This document shows, one piece after another, positions 1 to 13,800 of a DNA stretch of 64,000 nucleotides; position 1 is the stretch's first letter; each line of letters starts with the position of its first letter. Position numbers and translations under genes: made by a program. The notes below the pieces were generated by a model. It ran no database searches and was not told the origin of the DNA. It worked only from the letters and a program-made list of their open reading frames with translations. The stretch is taken from NCBI RefSeq assembly GCF_001625305.1, contig NW_017804664.1, positions 1,263,060-1,327,059 on the forward strand, given 5' to 3'. The stretch comes from Branchiostoma belcheri. Lineage: Eukaryota; Chordata; Leptocardii; Amphioxiformes; Branchiostomatidae.

Positions 1-45
1 AACAATGAAAAACAAAACGTAAATGTAAATGTCATTTTTTTTTAT

Positions 46-1821
46 TTATTCACCTTCTGAGCCAGGAAGTTTCCCAGGTTGCTTGCCATCTCCTCCAGGG
101 TCACCGTCACCTGGTCCTCCTGAACCATCCCCGGGGCCTCCTGAACCATCCCCGGGGCCTCCTGAACCATCCCCGGGGCCTCCTGAACCATCCCCGGGGC
201 CTCCTGACCCAGACCCTGGACCGCCAGACGATGACGCACAGGGATCAGCTTGCCCTTGTAATCCTTGGATATCTCTCATGTTCACAGGGTTGTTAAACAC
301 GTACTGGTACAGGTTTGGCTGCAAGCTTTCGAAAAGTATGGGATCTCTTGCTGTCCACCGTCCTACCTCTGCGTCATAGTCACGGTATGTAAAATGTGTG
401 AGTCTGGAATACTGATCAAGAAGACCCCCCGCAAAGCCAATAGACAAAGGTATTTCTGTGCCCGACTCTTTCAGAACGATTCCAAACGACGTACGCTTGA
501 CGTGTTTGACGGTGTTGCCACTTGTATCTATTATTGCTATAGGACTTCCGAGATGATCGGTCATGACGTATCTCATTATATCGTTTGTTTCCATAGCAAT
601 GACATGATTCTGTTTGTTATAGTATAACTTGGTTACTTGGTCGTCTTGCACTGTAGCTGTGACTCTAAACGGATTGAAAGGATCGCCATAGAAATAACGT
701 TCTTCCTCCCCTGATGTGGATTCAACCACGGCGATACGACGGTGCAAACCATCGTAAGAGTACAGAACTTTGTAGCGGTCCTCTTCCTCAGCCGACGTTA
801 TCTGACCTGTAGAATCGTACTCAAAATGTTCTAAGTCATAGTCCGTTATGAAACCTGCGTCATCGAAATTATATGCCTTGCTATCGTATGTTTGTATCCT
901 GTCCTGATCGTCATATGTAGCTGTGTGGTTTGTATCCAAATGATCCAGCCACCATACACGATTCCCATTCAGATCATAGCTGTACAGTTCCGTTAGGATA
1001 TCGTTTTCCCTAACTGAAACCAACTGTTCATCTTCGTCATACTCGTATGAAAGGACAGTAACATTGCCTGCTACATCAACATTTTGCACTGCTATGAGGG
1101 ACCTGTTGTTGTATAATGATTTTAGAATAAAGACATCTTTGTTTGCAATTTTACACCTATGCTCAACTGCCCGACCATAGCCATCATGGATGTATGTGCA
1201 TGTCAATGTTCCATCAGTTACTTCTTCTGTCCAGGGGTTTTGATTTGAATATCGAAAGCTTCCTTCCTTGCGTAGCTCGTTGTATTCATCATACTCTATG
1301 TCGATGGCCTTTCTCCGTCCATACACAGTCTCGTCTATCCTGTTCAACGTAAGACGATCTCCGTATGAGAACGAAAACTGGGCGTCAAGATCATCCTCAT
1401 AAACTACCAGCATCCTGGTCATCAGGTGAGCATTGTACTCATACAGTAATGTTGATTTTACCCTTCTGTTCTCATAACGTGTAATCTCGTCAACATTGTC
1501 GTCGTCACCTTGATGCACAAAGCATATGAATGTGGTATCGAATGCTTCACTGGTTTTGCGCGAGCTTGCATCGTACCAGTATGAAACGGTCTCCTCTCCA
1601 GGCATCACCCTTTGCACAAGTTTATTGTCTATGTTGAAGGTGTCCATCACCGTTCCCTGTGTAGAGTTAGGTGTCAGGTACACGATGTCCTTTGCATTGG
1701 CGCGAATGCGGGTTTTTAGGGTATGTTTTGCACCACTAGGCATTGTGATACTCACTAAACCACCACTGGAACCGTATCCAAATTCGTAGAGTCGCCCAGC
1801 ATTTGTCACCATGTGTGTGCG
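46..1821 (-). CDS. Exon 42: YD repeats, RHS-associated core and Gly/Asp-rich C-terminal tail
   Basis: This 1,776-nt terminal exon codes 591 residues and a TAA at 46-48. YD repeats continue ([39 protein letters not shown]) and close with an RHS core: [20 protein letters not shown] then [19 protein letters not shown]. In bacterial RHS proteins the second motif is usually DPxGL and is followed by a variable effector domain. Here it is DIQGL, followed by about 55 residues of Gly, Asp, Pro and Ser built on a seven-residue repeat (GGPGDGS). No toxin-like domain follows. An AATAAA overlaps the stop codon (about 43-49). No other poly(A) signal is visible in the 42 bases left in the window. Confidence 0.9.
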   Translation of the reverse strand, partial: RTHMVTNAGRLYEFGYGSSGGLVSITMPSGAKHTLKTRIRANAKDIVYLTPNSTQGTVMDTFNIDNKLVQRVMPGEETVSYWYDASSRKTSEAFDTTFICFVHQGDDDNVDEITRYENRRVKSTLLYEYNAHLMTRMLVVYEDDLDAQFSFSYGDRLTLNRIDETVYGRRKAIDIEYDEYNELRKEGSFRYSNQNPWTEEVTDGTLTCTYIHDGYGRAVEHRCKIANKDVFILKSLYNNRSLIAVQNVDVAGNVTVLSYEYDEDEQLVSVRENDILTELYSYDLNGNRVWWLDHLDTNHTATYDDQDRIQTYDSKAYNFDDAGFITDYDLEHFEYDSTGQITSAEEEDRYKVLYSYDGLHRRIAVVESTSGEEERYFYGDPFNPFRVTATVQDDQVTKLYYNKQNHVIAMETNDIMRYVMTDHLGSPIAIIDTSGNTVKHVKRTSFGIVLKESGTEIPLSIGFAGGLLDQYSRLTHFTYRDYDAEVGRWTARDPILFESLQPNLYQYVFNNPVNMRDIQGLQGQADPCASSSGGPGSGSGGPGDGSGGPGDGSGGPGDGSGGPGDGSGGPGDGDPGGDGKQPGKLPGSEGE

Positions 1822-4800
1822 CTGCAATGCCAAAAAGAGTTTGCTTGTTTTTGTATACGTATCCGACATTCAAAAAACCACATTGCAAATTTATACTTCC
1901 AATGCTGTCTGTGTGTGTAAACAAAGATATAAAAGAAATTGCGTTTGGTCGCCAAGTGATCCCATCTTTTCAAAAGGGACACTGATAGACTTTTTTTTAC
2001 CTTTTAGCAATACGTCTGCTACTTTTACTTTGGACAGTTTCTTTTTGCCACTCTCCAGCTCCAAAACGCAGCAAGAATGGTAGAGTGCAATGTTTGGGAG
2101 TACAATGCTATCGATACTTTACACTTCATCAAGGGGATGAAGCTACACGCATGCAGATGTACCTTTCCCTCGGGGTTCCACACATAGAAAACTGTTTTCC
2201 CAGAGCTTGTCCTCTCCTCGATGATATCCCCGAGGTCGTTCTGAATGTTGTGTTAAGGTAAAAACACAGAGTACGCAAATCTACCCAAAACTAACGTATT
2301 GAAATTTGTTATTCCTTTTAAAATCACTGTGGTACTGTGTTTTAAAGGAAAAAAAAGTGGTATTGTGATTTTAATGAGGTAGGTGTAGACAATGCTAAAC
2401 ATAAAGATAATATTATGCCATCTGTTCGAATGATGCTTATGATATTTATATATGCTCTTTTAAGCGCTAGCTCTACCTCTAATATGCTTGTAATGTACAG
2501 GATGAAAGTATTATAGACAAAGACACAGTGCAGTGCTATCAGTTGCAACATTACAACATTAATGCTGTGAATGTCGTTGCTCTTACACAAATGTTATGTT
2601 GACCCAAAAAGGAACACATGGATTTTATGATAAAAAGGATACATATTCGTATTCCACCCACTTCTCCCCAATCTCCAGTCTTGTCAGCAGATTGCTGTTA
2701 TTGTTGTAAAAGTAAGTCGTATTGTACATCCCTCTATGAGGCTGCTCTAACAGGACACGTCTTCCCGAGTCATCCCACGTTTCACGTCGAACCCTGCAGA
2801 TATTGTAAAGGAAATCAATCAATCAATCAATCAAAAAAATGGTTTATTGCTAAAATCAAGAACATTGTAGCATAAAGCTGAATTACGTTCAAAGATGTAC
2901 ATCCTGTTTTAAAAACATTAACGACTGCACAATCTTGGAGTCAAGCTGTGGTAATAGAGTTACACATTAAAAAATATTTACACGATATTACATACATTTA
3001 GCATAGTGAAATTCAAACTTTGGTCATTCACATTAGTACTGTACATTTCAACATTGCATTAAACTATTTCATATACAAATTGAACAAGAGAGGAATTTAC
3101 AGAGTTAAGAGCAGTATCATTTCATTGCGTTCAACAGTCTTAAGAATGACGGTAGAAGGCTTCTTTCAGATCAGTTTGAGACAACGAATACTAATATGAA
3201 ATGCATGAGAAAAAAAGGAATATTGTATACATTTGAATGCAGGGCACATACATAAAATAATTGTTACTAAAGTAAACTAAACGTTTTTTTTTGTCTACAT
3301 AGAAAATAAACAGAATGACCATAAACTACAATTAGATTTAGAGTTACAATCGCTCAGTACAGATGAGAGGGTGAGTTTAGATAATACTTACAATTCCCGA
3401 GAAGGCTCCCGAAAATAACTTTTCGTCAAACTATCCCTGTGGTATTCCTCGCTAGAAACTGCGTTACCGTTTACCTGTAAATGATAGAGAACAAACAATG
3501 GAATTGAACCATTTTCTAACTTAGATAAGAGTCTGAAACAGCATTAGCTTACTATTAGTAATTAGCAACTTTATTTATTATTTCATCTTAAACAAAGCCT
3601 GGGTAGCTCCTTCAACATCAATGGTTGATTTCAAAGAGGGCCAAAAGAAACATAACATAGTATTATTTGTAAATGTATATTGAAATCAGTATAGCTGAAA
3701 AATTAAAATAAAATTAAGAATACAACATAACTATATGTGAAAGAACAGAGGAAATTTACAAAACCAAAATGTCAAAACATAATCATAATCCAAAGTCACG
3801 TCCAGTTTCTCTTCTATGGTCGAAATCACTGGAGGTCATAAGTCTGCTAAACAGCTGCCTCGACGGGTTTTATGGTTGAGATGACCACTATTAGGACAGC
3901 CCAAGAATTATCAAAAATCAAGCACACGTATATGATATTTGGGCAACCCATGTTACGCTTAAATATGGTTTTATGAAAAAGGGAAAATAATCTCGATCTA
4001 CTCACCTTGGTTACTGTTTTGTTCATCTTCATAGTAAGAGGGTTGTTATCAACTTCCAGTATAGCAGAATATTCGTACTGTGTAGTTAATAACTCCCCGG
4101 TCGGTAGAACTATATTGTTGCTAGACACCAGCGACACTTGGTTTCCCCATACAGGGTGTGGTGCCATCTCCACCACTACCTATGGTTTAGAAGGCACAAA
4201 ATATTCACGTTACCGTTTTTATTACAAAGTCTCCACCTTCGTTTAACTTTTCTCATATTCTATGGACAATTTTTTCAAGGTATATTTTGAATGAAACACG
4301 GGCGTTGTATACATCTACGTATGTCACTGGGTTATATAATAGATTATGGTTGAAAGGCATGTCGGCATAGCCAAATAGAATTTCACTCAAGCGGGTCAAT
4401 TCTGGGATCAGGGTTGATTTTCGATTGTACTACTCCAGTATTTGTAAAGGAATGAGTAATCTACCGCTTCCGTGACGGCACGCAGATAACACACAGGACT
4501 CCGCGAGCAGTGGATCATATGACACAAAGGACAAGTGTCAGAAATTCCAAGGGCTCATGTAAGGAAACTAATATTGGAGAGACTGAAAGATCTCTCAAGG
4601 CTATGTTCTTAGCACACAAACGATTTTGCTCGACTACCTCGGAGGTCTTACAACATATACACTTAGAATCGCTTAGACATTCTGAATCACTGGACAAAGT
4701 AAGAATATTGGACACAGAACCGGACTTCTTTGCACGAGGGATTAAAGAAGCCATCTGGGCATTACAACAATCCCTCAGCAGAGACGGGGGGCGCCACAGA

Positions 4801-7800
4801 CTTTCTGCAATCTATGATACACTGCTCACGGAGTCACGTGTGTTATCTGTGTGACGTCACGGAAGCGGTGGATTGCTCATTGCCTGACAAAGACTGGAGT
4901 ACAGTCAAACATTTGGGTGGGTCCAATTTGTTGTCTTGGAAGTTTAAACTTGCTTCATACTAGCTTAGACTGCTATTACAACACTATACCGATATGCTTA
5001 CCCTTGATCTATCTGCATTAACTGTACTGGTTGTTCCATCTGCAGAGTTCCTCCTTGTTTCTTTAATTTTCCTCCCTCCTACACGAACTGTGGTACGGGT
5101 GATCCCTGGCACACTTTCGTCCACCTCCAAATCTAAACAACAGGATGCATATATGGCAACATGTTCATGTACGAAATGAGAGCAAGTGTACATTTACCGA
5201 CTTTATATAAAAGGGAATGTTGAAATAATACTATTTTTTGTTTGGTCTATACTAATCTTAATATTCTTAATCATCTACTACGTTTGTATGTGATCAAATA
5301 GTTCTATTGCAATAATAAAAGTTGTTTATAAAAATGGTAACACTGGCTCTACCAGTGGTATACCATATTTTGCTGTAGACTGTAAGCCTGTCCTTGGTGT
5401 TGAAAAATATTCCATTGTTTAAAACTTTACACACTGATTGTGCCAAATCATTATGTTTAGCTGAGCTGTTTTATTCCGTGACAAAGACGAACTGACTAGT
5501 CGTCGAAAATTCAGAGGTATGTACCTTAGAATTTAATAGTCACTGATTGAATTGATCTTACTCAACTTGAGCTGTTTTAATCTTTTTCAAACTAACCAAA
5601 CGAGAAATAGATTTCTAAAAGATTGTTCTTGCTGGTCTGCCGTGGTCATTTTGACGTTGTGTTTTTGATAAAGTAGGAGGTGTACTTCATCAGTTGTGAA
5701 TGTAAATGATTCCATCTTCGATTCCTTTTAAACTAGAAACTGTTTAAACTTAAACCTTTTACAAAGAGTATAGATTCAAAGAGTCTTCACTGTACCTTCC
5801 TCGCCCAATCTGGTAGAAGTTTTCAACACAGTGGACTGTCTGCCAAAGTTCTTGCCATAGAACTTGGTGACGCCTTGGTTGTCAAACTGACGTAAGACAC
5901 TTCCTGTTGGGTTGTAACTGAAACACGATAAACAAATTAGCATTGTAACACGCTGTCTATTTGATAAACGAAATTGTACATATACAAACTATGGCTAATA
6001 TATTACGAAATAACTTGATAAAATGAAGCCTCATTTCCATGTAGAGAATTAGTGCACAACGATAAAGACAACTTAAATTTATTTTTAAATGTATATCTAA
6101 AATAAAACTCAAAGAGATCTAAATGATTCTGTTTTTAAATCGTCTTTTACCATTTTGATAATCGCGTGTTAGATAATGCTGTTGTTTTAATACTTTTAGT
6201 ATGGGATCTTCTTTTCCTGAGCTGTCAAACTAACTATTGTCCAATTTGACTTAATTTATGTCTCTCACCCTGTTTCCAATGTTTTGAATATTCTTAATAT
6301 TTATGTTACGTACGCCATCATTCGCCTGTATCCAGACGGAGACTGTATAGCCGTTAGCAGGCCGCCATTTTGGTACGTCAGTTGTATTTGTCGCCCGGTG
6401 TTGTCCGCTAATGCACTCAGCAATCCCTAGACGAATAAAATTTTCTTAGCTGTAAGTCAAATTCCATATGATTCGTTAAAAAGCGGTCGCGGTCAATTAA
6501 GATCAAGTATTGCTTTTTACCTTGAAGGTGTACCAACGCATGAAACATCTATCGACATGATACTTGTAGAATAAGTCGCCAAGTGGAATTCATTTCTTCT
6601 TTCGTAAATAATTTCATTAGGATGGCAAGCAAATGAATAGCAAAGTTGTTTGATCACAACCATGAGCCGACGTTGCGATGACCGCCTGTCATCTTCATCA
6701 GGGCAATTCTGACTGGTTTACTGTGCACAGACGCTAGATGTTACTTGGTGCATAGTGCACTTAATGTATTACATGGTTCACAGTGCGCTGTTATTTGGTT
6801 CACAGTTCACTTAAGCTAGTTATTACTGTTAACAATGCATTTCCGAACGTAGTGCAATTGTGACATACATACTAGGCATTGTTACCAGTAGTGATCAAAG
6901 AACTTTGTTATTCATTCGTTTCTTCTTTGTTTTGTTTCGCCATTGCATGCGTTGTCTTTGGATTGTGATATTACACAAAAAACATAATTGATAGCCAGAA
7001 ATATAATTACATTTTTTACCATAATAATTTAGTTATCTCACCTCATTATTCTTTTCTAGATACAGATTCTGCCTGTATGGAGCTCTGATGGTATGTGGAG
7101 TTCCGTTGTCGTCGCGGTCAATCAACATGGTCTTGTTTGTTGATGGGAGGAGGATGCTGGTTAACTGTCGATTGTCCTTGTAGCCAAACTCATAGACAGG
7201 CTGGTTTCTTGTTATATCAACAGTTTGAATGTGTTGGCCAGTGAAGTCAAAGATGTACGCTTGACTGTAATAGTAGAAAAAAGGTAGTACATAAAAAAAA
7301 TTATCGATATCAATTCAACACAATACATGGAGTATATACGCAACAATCATACATGCTTATGGATCAGAACTTTGGCATCAAATGGTTCAGAATTGTTTGC
7401 AAAAATAACCTTTCATTCAAATAATTCATTTCCACAAATTGAAATGTCCACAATGACTTTTGACAATCGCTGGTAGCCTGATTGTCATCACTAATTATCT
7501 AACAAGTAATTTACTGATAAGCAATATACGAGTTTAGGAATTCGTTTAATCTTGTAATGTATGATAATATATCGCATAAATTATACAGACCTAGGCATCA
7601 AAAACATTTACTATAACTCTTGGTTACAAGCCAACGTGTTGCCCGAGACTATATTTACCTTGGGTTTGTTCCAGGGATGACAAAATGTCCGTCTGTCAAC
7701 CCTCCAGAAATGTGCGCTCTCATTTTCCGAATTCTGTAGTTACCTGCAAATATAACGGAAACGGAACGGACAGCATCAATGAGGCTGCAATGCAATATTT

Positions 7801-10800
7801 TATTTGTGTTAAATTTTGGTTATTTAGTTGTTTTTGTAGACACGTAATTATAACATGTATTTTTATCACCAGAATTTATGGTATTTGTCTTATTCCAATC
7901 GTTCATGCTCTACATTTTAGTTTCACCCAAAACTAACGATAGGACAACTGATGATTGGCGTGGCAGTTGATTGGCATAGAAACTAGTTACTGGGACATAC
8001 CCTGCTTAAAAGGTTACTGCGGCCATTGCATTAAAATATAATTGTCACACCATTACATCTTATGGACACATTTAAGCATATGCAGCAAACATAATAGATG
8101 TACCTTGATCAGCAATGTACAAGGTCCCGTCAGGTGTAACCGCCAGCGCAGTCGGTGTATGCAGCTTACTCTGAACCGCTAGTTTGCCATCTTGTTTAAA
8201 ACAGTCGCACGAACTCTGCCGGCAGTCACAGTCTGACTGTCGCCCGGCTATGAGCCGTATCCCTCCGTCAGGGTCGAGTAGGCGCACACGATGGAGGGAA
8301 TCGAAATCTGTCTCCGCGATGAAGATGTTCCCGTCCTGAGAGATGGCGATTCCCTGTGAACAAACAATTATATAACATCCAAGTCAATCTCCATTTTATA
8401 CTAAGTACAGAAAGGAAAACATGAAATATGAAAATGTTTATTGCACTGTTAATGCTGGGGTCACATTTCCAAAACGAGGCCCGGCCGGGCAGTCTTATGA
8501 AACGAAAAGTATGATATAAAAGACAATTTAGTACAAAAAAGGCGACAAAATTAATATTTGTAACTCTTTGCGTTTAATATTTAATGTAAATTTTTGATTT
8601 TTCGTTGATCGAAGCAGCCCGCCCGGCCCCCGTTTGGAAATGTGACCTCAGCATAAGCAACGTATTTTCGGACTGTTATTGCCATTCGTATCCACAATCT
8701 CACCATCCAAAGTACCAACCAACACGACAGAGGTAACGTGCGATTTGAACTGCAAATCCATGTACCTTAAACGCTAGAAGCTTTAAGGCAAGTAGCAATA
8801 GAGTAAGTTATGCATTAGTTTGGTAGGCGTGAAATATTTACGGTTTAACTTTACCTGTGGATTGACTAACTTGCTGTTCAAGGCCTTTGTATTGGTGTCT
8901 TCTACATTTAGTCCAGCTCCTGGTGGCCGGAAAGCCTGTTGACCGACAATAACTTTGGTCCGTCCATCTCTTGTCAGCCGAATGACCACATCTTGGTCTA
9001 CAATGTAGAGTTCGTCCCCGCCCCTTGTGACTGCGATGTGAGTAGGCCATGTTAGGGACGTCTGGTCAATCAGAGTATTTCTGAGTTCAGAACCGCTTGA
9101 ATGAGAAAATTTCGTCAGATCGTTTGTTCCTATGTACGGTTCGATGTACCCGTCCGGTCCGATTTGTCGAATCCGACGATTGTCCACAATGAATATGGTG
9201 TCTTCCTCACCAACTGCGATTCCTGAAATATAGTTTTGTATTATATTATATTTTAAACTCCAATACCCCCAAAACATTAAAATATCTATTTCATTCAACA
9301 TGTTGCATTAAAAAAGGTAATATTAGATTGTGTTATATAGCAAAGCCACACACAAAAGATTATAAAGACTATTTTTGATATGGAATTCGTAAAGCTACAC
9401 GTAAAAATCTATATTAAAATAGTCCAATTTTACTTTAAATAAAATTTTCCCACAGAGTAATATCTCATTTTCGAAAACTTAAATTAGATAAACTTGGAGA
9501 AAACATATTTCAACCAAGAGTTTCTTTGAATGGATATACATTATCTTCATTAAACGATTTTATCTTTTACCTTTAAGTGTATTGAACGTTGCTTGCATAG
9601 CTAGTCCCCCATCTCCACAGCTGTCTTCCCAAGGTGGACACTTCTCTCCTGTTCCGGCAACCACAGACAGGGACGGTCGCTCTTCATCAGTTGCAACCTT
9701 AAAAACCTGTCTTGCGTCCGGGTCGGACACAAAGATGACGTTATCTTTGAGACTGGAAGCAAGGTAGTAGACATACTGCGGGCGGCTTGTTCTGAAAACA
9801 ACCAAATATATGATCGTTATAATATTTTTTTTTAATACTGGAAAGCAAACTTAAGTGTGTAAAAAGCTTATGATGAAAAAAAAAACACTCTTCAATTTTA
9901 ACACCGTTCCAACTTATGCCTGTAACATAAAGGGTTATATGATTGGGAAGGAAAATGAAGATTACCTGCTTGTGAAATAATTGGAAGAATTGTAGTGAAA
10001 AAGCTGTGGAAGACGAAATCGTAAACTGTTCGTTTCATAACAAATCTCGAAATTACTCGTCATCCAAACGTATAAAATGAACCTGACTTCTCTATTCCAC
10101 TATTTGTACGTCTTTTAACTACCCCCAAACCCACAAGTTTTCAAAAAGTGGGACACGTCTTCGATGGTTTACAAAAGAAATCCATACCCTTCAGGCATAT
10201 TTCTAGACGAGTACCTTGTTTTAGGAACATTTTTAACATTGTTTTACCCTGTTTCAATGTTCTTCCATCCTTGTTATTAACCTTCAGGCAGGAATTTACC
10301 ATAGATTTTATTATCATTAACTGATCAGTAAGATGACGTACCGTAATCTCGTCACAGTTGTTACAGTACCGTTTGGCCAGAGTCTTCGGATGAAGTTGTA
10401 ATCTCCGATGAACACACTTCCATCAGGACCTGTTGTGAGCGCCACTGGCGAGCGAAGCTGAGTTTCCTCACCATCTCCTTCTCCACACGACTAGATTCAA
10501 TCAAGTAAATATAGAAGTTTAGAGTTAAAACTTTCAAACCAATAAAGAATTCTCTCATCTAGATCTTTCTACCAGTAACTCTGGTCTTCCTAAGTAGACT
10601 GACTTAGTGAGTCTACCAGATACCTTTGACCCAGTGTTGACCTCACACTTCAAAGAAGCCACGTGACAAGCTTCACTGGGTCAGTCTACTGAGGAAGACC
10701 AAAGTGACTGGTCGGAAGCTCTAGATGAGAGAATTTTTTGGGTTGGATCGAAAGTTTTAACATGTAACTACCAACACAAATGAACTTTCATTATAAAATA

Positions 10801-13800
10801 ACTATAGATCATTTTTTAACCTCAATAGCTAAATTACTTTTGTCAAAAAGTTATTTTTTCTGGTAGTGTGGGTAACATGGAATGGGAAACAGAAATATCT
10901 CACCAAACAGTCGATAGGAGCTCTTGTGTCACTCCCGACTGCTGTCTCCAGAACCTTTGTCTGGTCAACCACAGAAATGGACCCGCCAGTTCCCAAATGC
11001 AGGATACCTGTTACGGAAGAGAGAAGGTTGATTTAGGCTTTTCGTTACGCAAACTCGCAATGCTTTTATGTGAAAAGAAATCCTACTTCTAGCTGCATTT
11101 GGCATATGTGCTCATTCCTAATGCCACAGTCGTAACCATACACGGAGTAAGCATTATGATACATTAACAAACATGGAGATATTGGTCTGCGATGAAAGTG
11201 CCTTTCTAATCTTTGAAGTAAAAACTACTTTCATGCAACTTTGCTGCCAAAACTAAAACAACATTTAAGCATGTTGCTATATTTAAGATGAACGTCTGTG
11301 AGGCCACTTACCGTTTTGTCCGTCATATGTATGATGTATGTCCAGTGACCAGCCCGCCAAATCAGATGCCTGAATGCTGCGCGTGAGGGGGATATCTCTC
11401 TCCGTCCAGTACGACACTGTTCTCCCTGCTCTTGACACGCGGCTGGTCTGATCAGCTGAGCTGAAGCGGTTGAAGCTCTGAGTGAATTCCGACGGGACTG
11501 AGTAGTAGACCAGTCCGTATTCGTATCCCAACCTCACTGTGAAGAAAAAAAAATGAGCTTAACAACCTAACTTCTTAACATAGTCAGCTGAGGAACCTTT
11601 TTGCTCAAGATTTTGACTAGATTTTTTCTTCGTAAGGGGAGGTAACTAAGGAAGTTATGTACACCCTTCATTTAACCGAGACGGGGGCTATTACAAACTA
11701 GGCCATATTGTCACCCTAAATAAAACTGCTCGTCTCTGTGTTTGAATGTGTCGCTACATTGCAATATTAGTACGTGCTGCCAGAGGAATAGATTGTTCTA
11801 TACGAGGTTGCCTTGTTCTCCACATTTGCAATGCAACCTACTATCTGTTTTAATTTTAACAATAATGATTACGCTGGCTACCCTAAGAACGACACAATCA
11901 ACAAATGGAAATTGAAATTCTGCCAAGCATCAGTAACGGCCGAGGTTATAACACTTCAATGCGATCAAACCGGCAATAAAGGCTTCTTTAATGCCGGTTT
12001 TGCTAATGTGGCGTTGAGTTGACTTTCTATCTTCAGAACCATAACCGCTTGGTTACAACGCTTGGTAGCTAGGTTAGCATGTATTGTGATAACGACTGTG
12101 GTGGACTGTTATATTCTGATTCTATCACCTTTCATGTTGACTCTGCCTTTCACCTCTCTACCATACGCATCAAGCCCGTCCCAGATGAAATCTTCGTAGA
12201 GATTGGGCTCTGGAGGGAGGGACTTCGTAGTCGTTTTGCCAGCAACCTAAACATAAAAATATAAATAATATTAAATAATGCGACTTTTCTCGAATGCATG
12301 GAATAAAAGTTAAAAAAAATAATTTACAAATAGTACATTGTACAGATGTGAGATAAAAACAGATCGAACTTCTATTAATCAAAGAATATTGCGTAAGACA
12401 TTTAAAAAAATTGAAGCGTTCATTGCGTAACTACAAACACGTAAGAATCGCCACATTCTTAACTATTAGTATTCATTTAAAATCTATAAAAAATAGAGCT
12501 TCGTAGGACGTAAATTTAACATTTCCACTCACCGTGATCTCAAGTCTGATGGCTTTCAGGCTAGGCGGTACTTCATCCCCAATAAGAGGGATCCTTGTCA
12601 CCTGTTTAAAACCACTATGCCGTGTGTGACTGTACATCAGCTGGAAATCCGTCCCTGGTATTGGAACAGAGGCCTCACCTGGTCTCTGATTTAAAAAAAA
12701 AAACATATATTTTTTATTATTATTCAATTACAAAATAACAAATAAACCAACAATAACGCAAAAGATAACACATATACCACGGATCCAACTACAACTGTAC
12801 AACAGAATAAACAAACAAAAGAAAGAAACAAAATAATACCAGGAAACTAAAGCTATACTAACACAGGAGGAAAATAACATATGAATTTTAACAACACTTA
12901 GATTAACTTAATACAGATGGAATGATGATATAAAGAGAAACATATGCATGATAATCAACATAATGCATATTTAACACAGTAATAGAAACATATTTTTTAC
13001 TACATTATGTGAGTTGATGTTGATAAAGTCATTCGAATAGAATATATTTTATGGACTCATTTGATCAATGAAGTCTAGTAACTATCCTGATGATGATGAG
13101 CAATCCTACAAGCATGATGGCACTGGAAGTTCATCTATGTTGGTAGAGGTCATTAATTATGAAAGAAAATTGAACTGCAATTGGCAGCATATGCAATTTG
13201 AATTTCCCAAATGTTTGACTGTAAAACTCAAGTCTTTGTTAAAGAATGAGTTGTTTAGCAACACATTGGCCTATTTCTGACAGCCGACTTTTTTCAATAA
13301 CAGCCGTACCCAAGCTAGTTGACAGAATCCTATGTACCTAAAAGTCGATCGCTAGGCAATACTTAAAATAGGTTGTTAACATTATCATTGTCAAGGGGTT
13401 CGGGGTATCGAATACAATAATGATATCATGGTGATGAGGTTAGATTAACAAGGTACGATCAATAAATAAGCATATCAAGTAGTTGAATATCTTCTATATC
13501 ATAAATGTTCATACCGATGTGAGCCTCTCTCTCCTTTGTTCCCCATCGTATATGGTAGCTCCTTCCAAGTCTTCCTCTTCACTGTAAATGTTGGCAGTTA
13601 CAGCAGGGTAGGGGCCATGCTCCCCAGGGTCGATTCCAGCGGGTATATATGGGAAGAACTGCTGCCAATAGTCAGAATTTAGGAGGAAATTACTTCTGTT
13701 ATTGTCGTCCCCAGATGCTCTCTTTTTCCGGTTCCGACCTCTTGTTGAACTCCCCCCTCCTCCGGTACCTGGACATGGGTTTGGTGGTGAAGAGGGAGGG

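Noticed and set aside
43..48. Poly(A) signal of the teneurin-like gene
   Set aside because: AATAAA overlaps the stop codon. With only 42 bases beyond it, use cannot be judged, so it is not listed as a feature.
29..379. Plus-strand open frame rich in Pro/Ser
   Set aside because: It is the antisense reading of the GGPGDGS minisatellite in exon 42.
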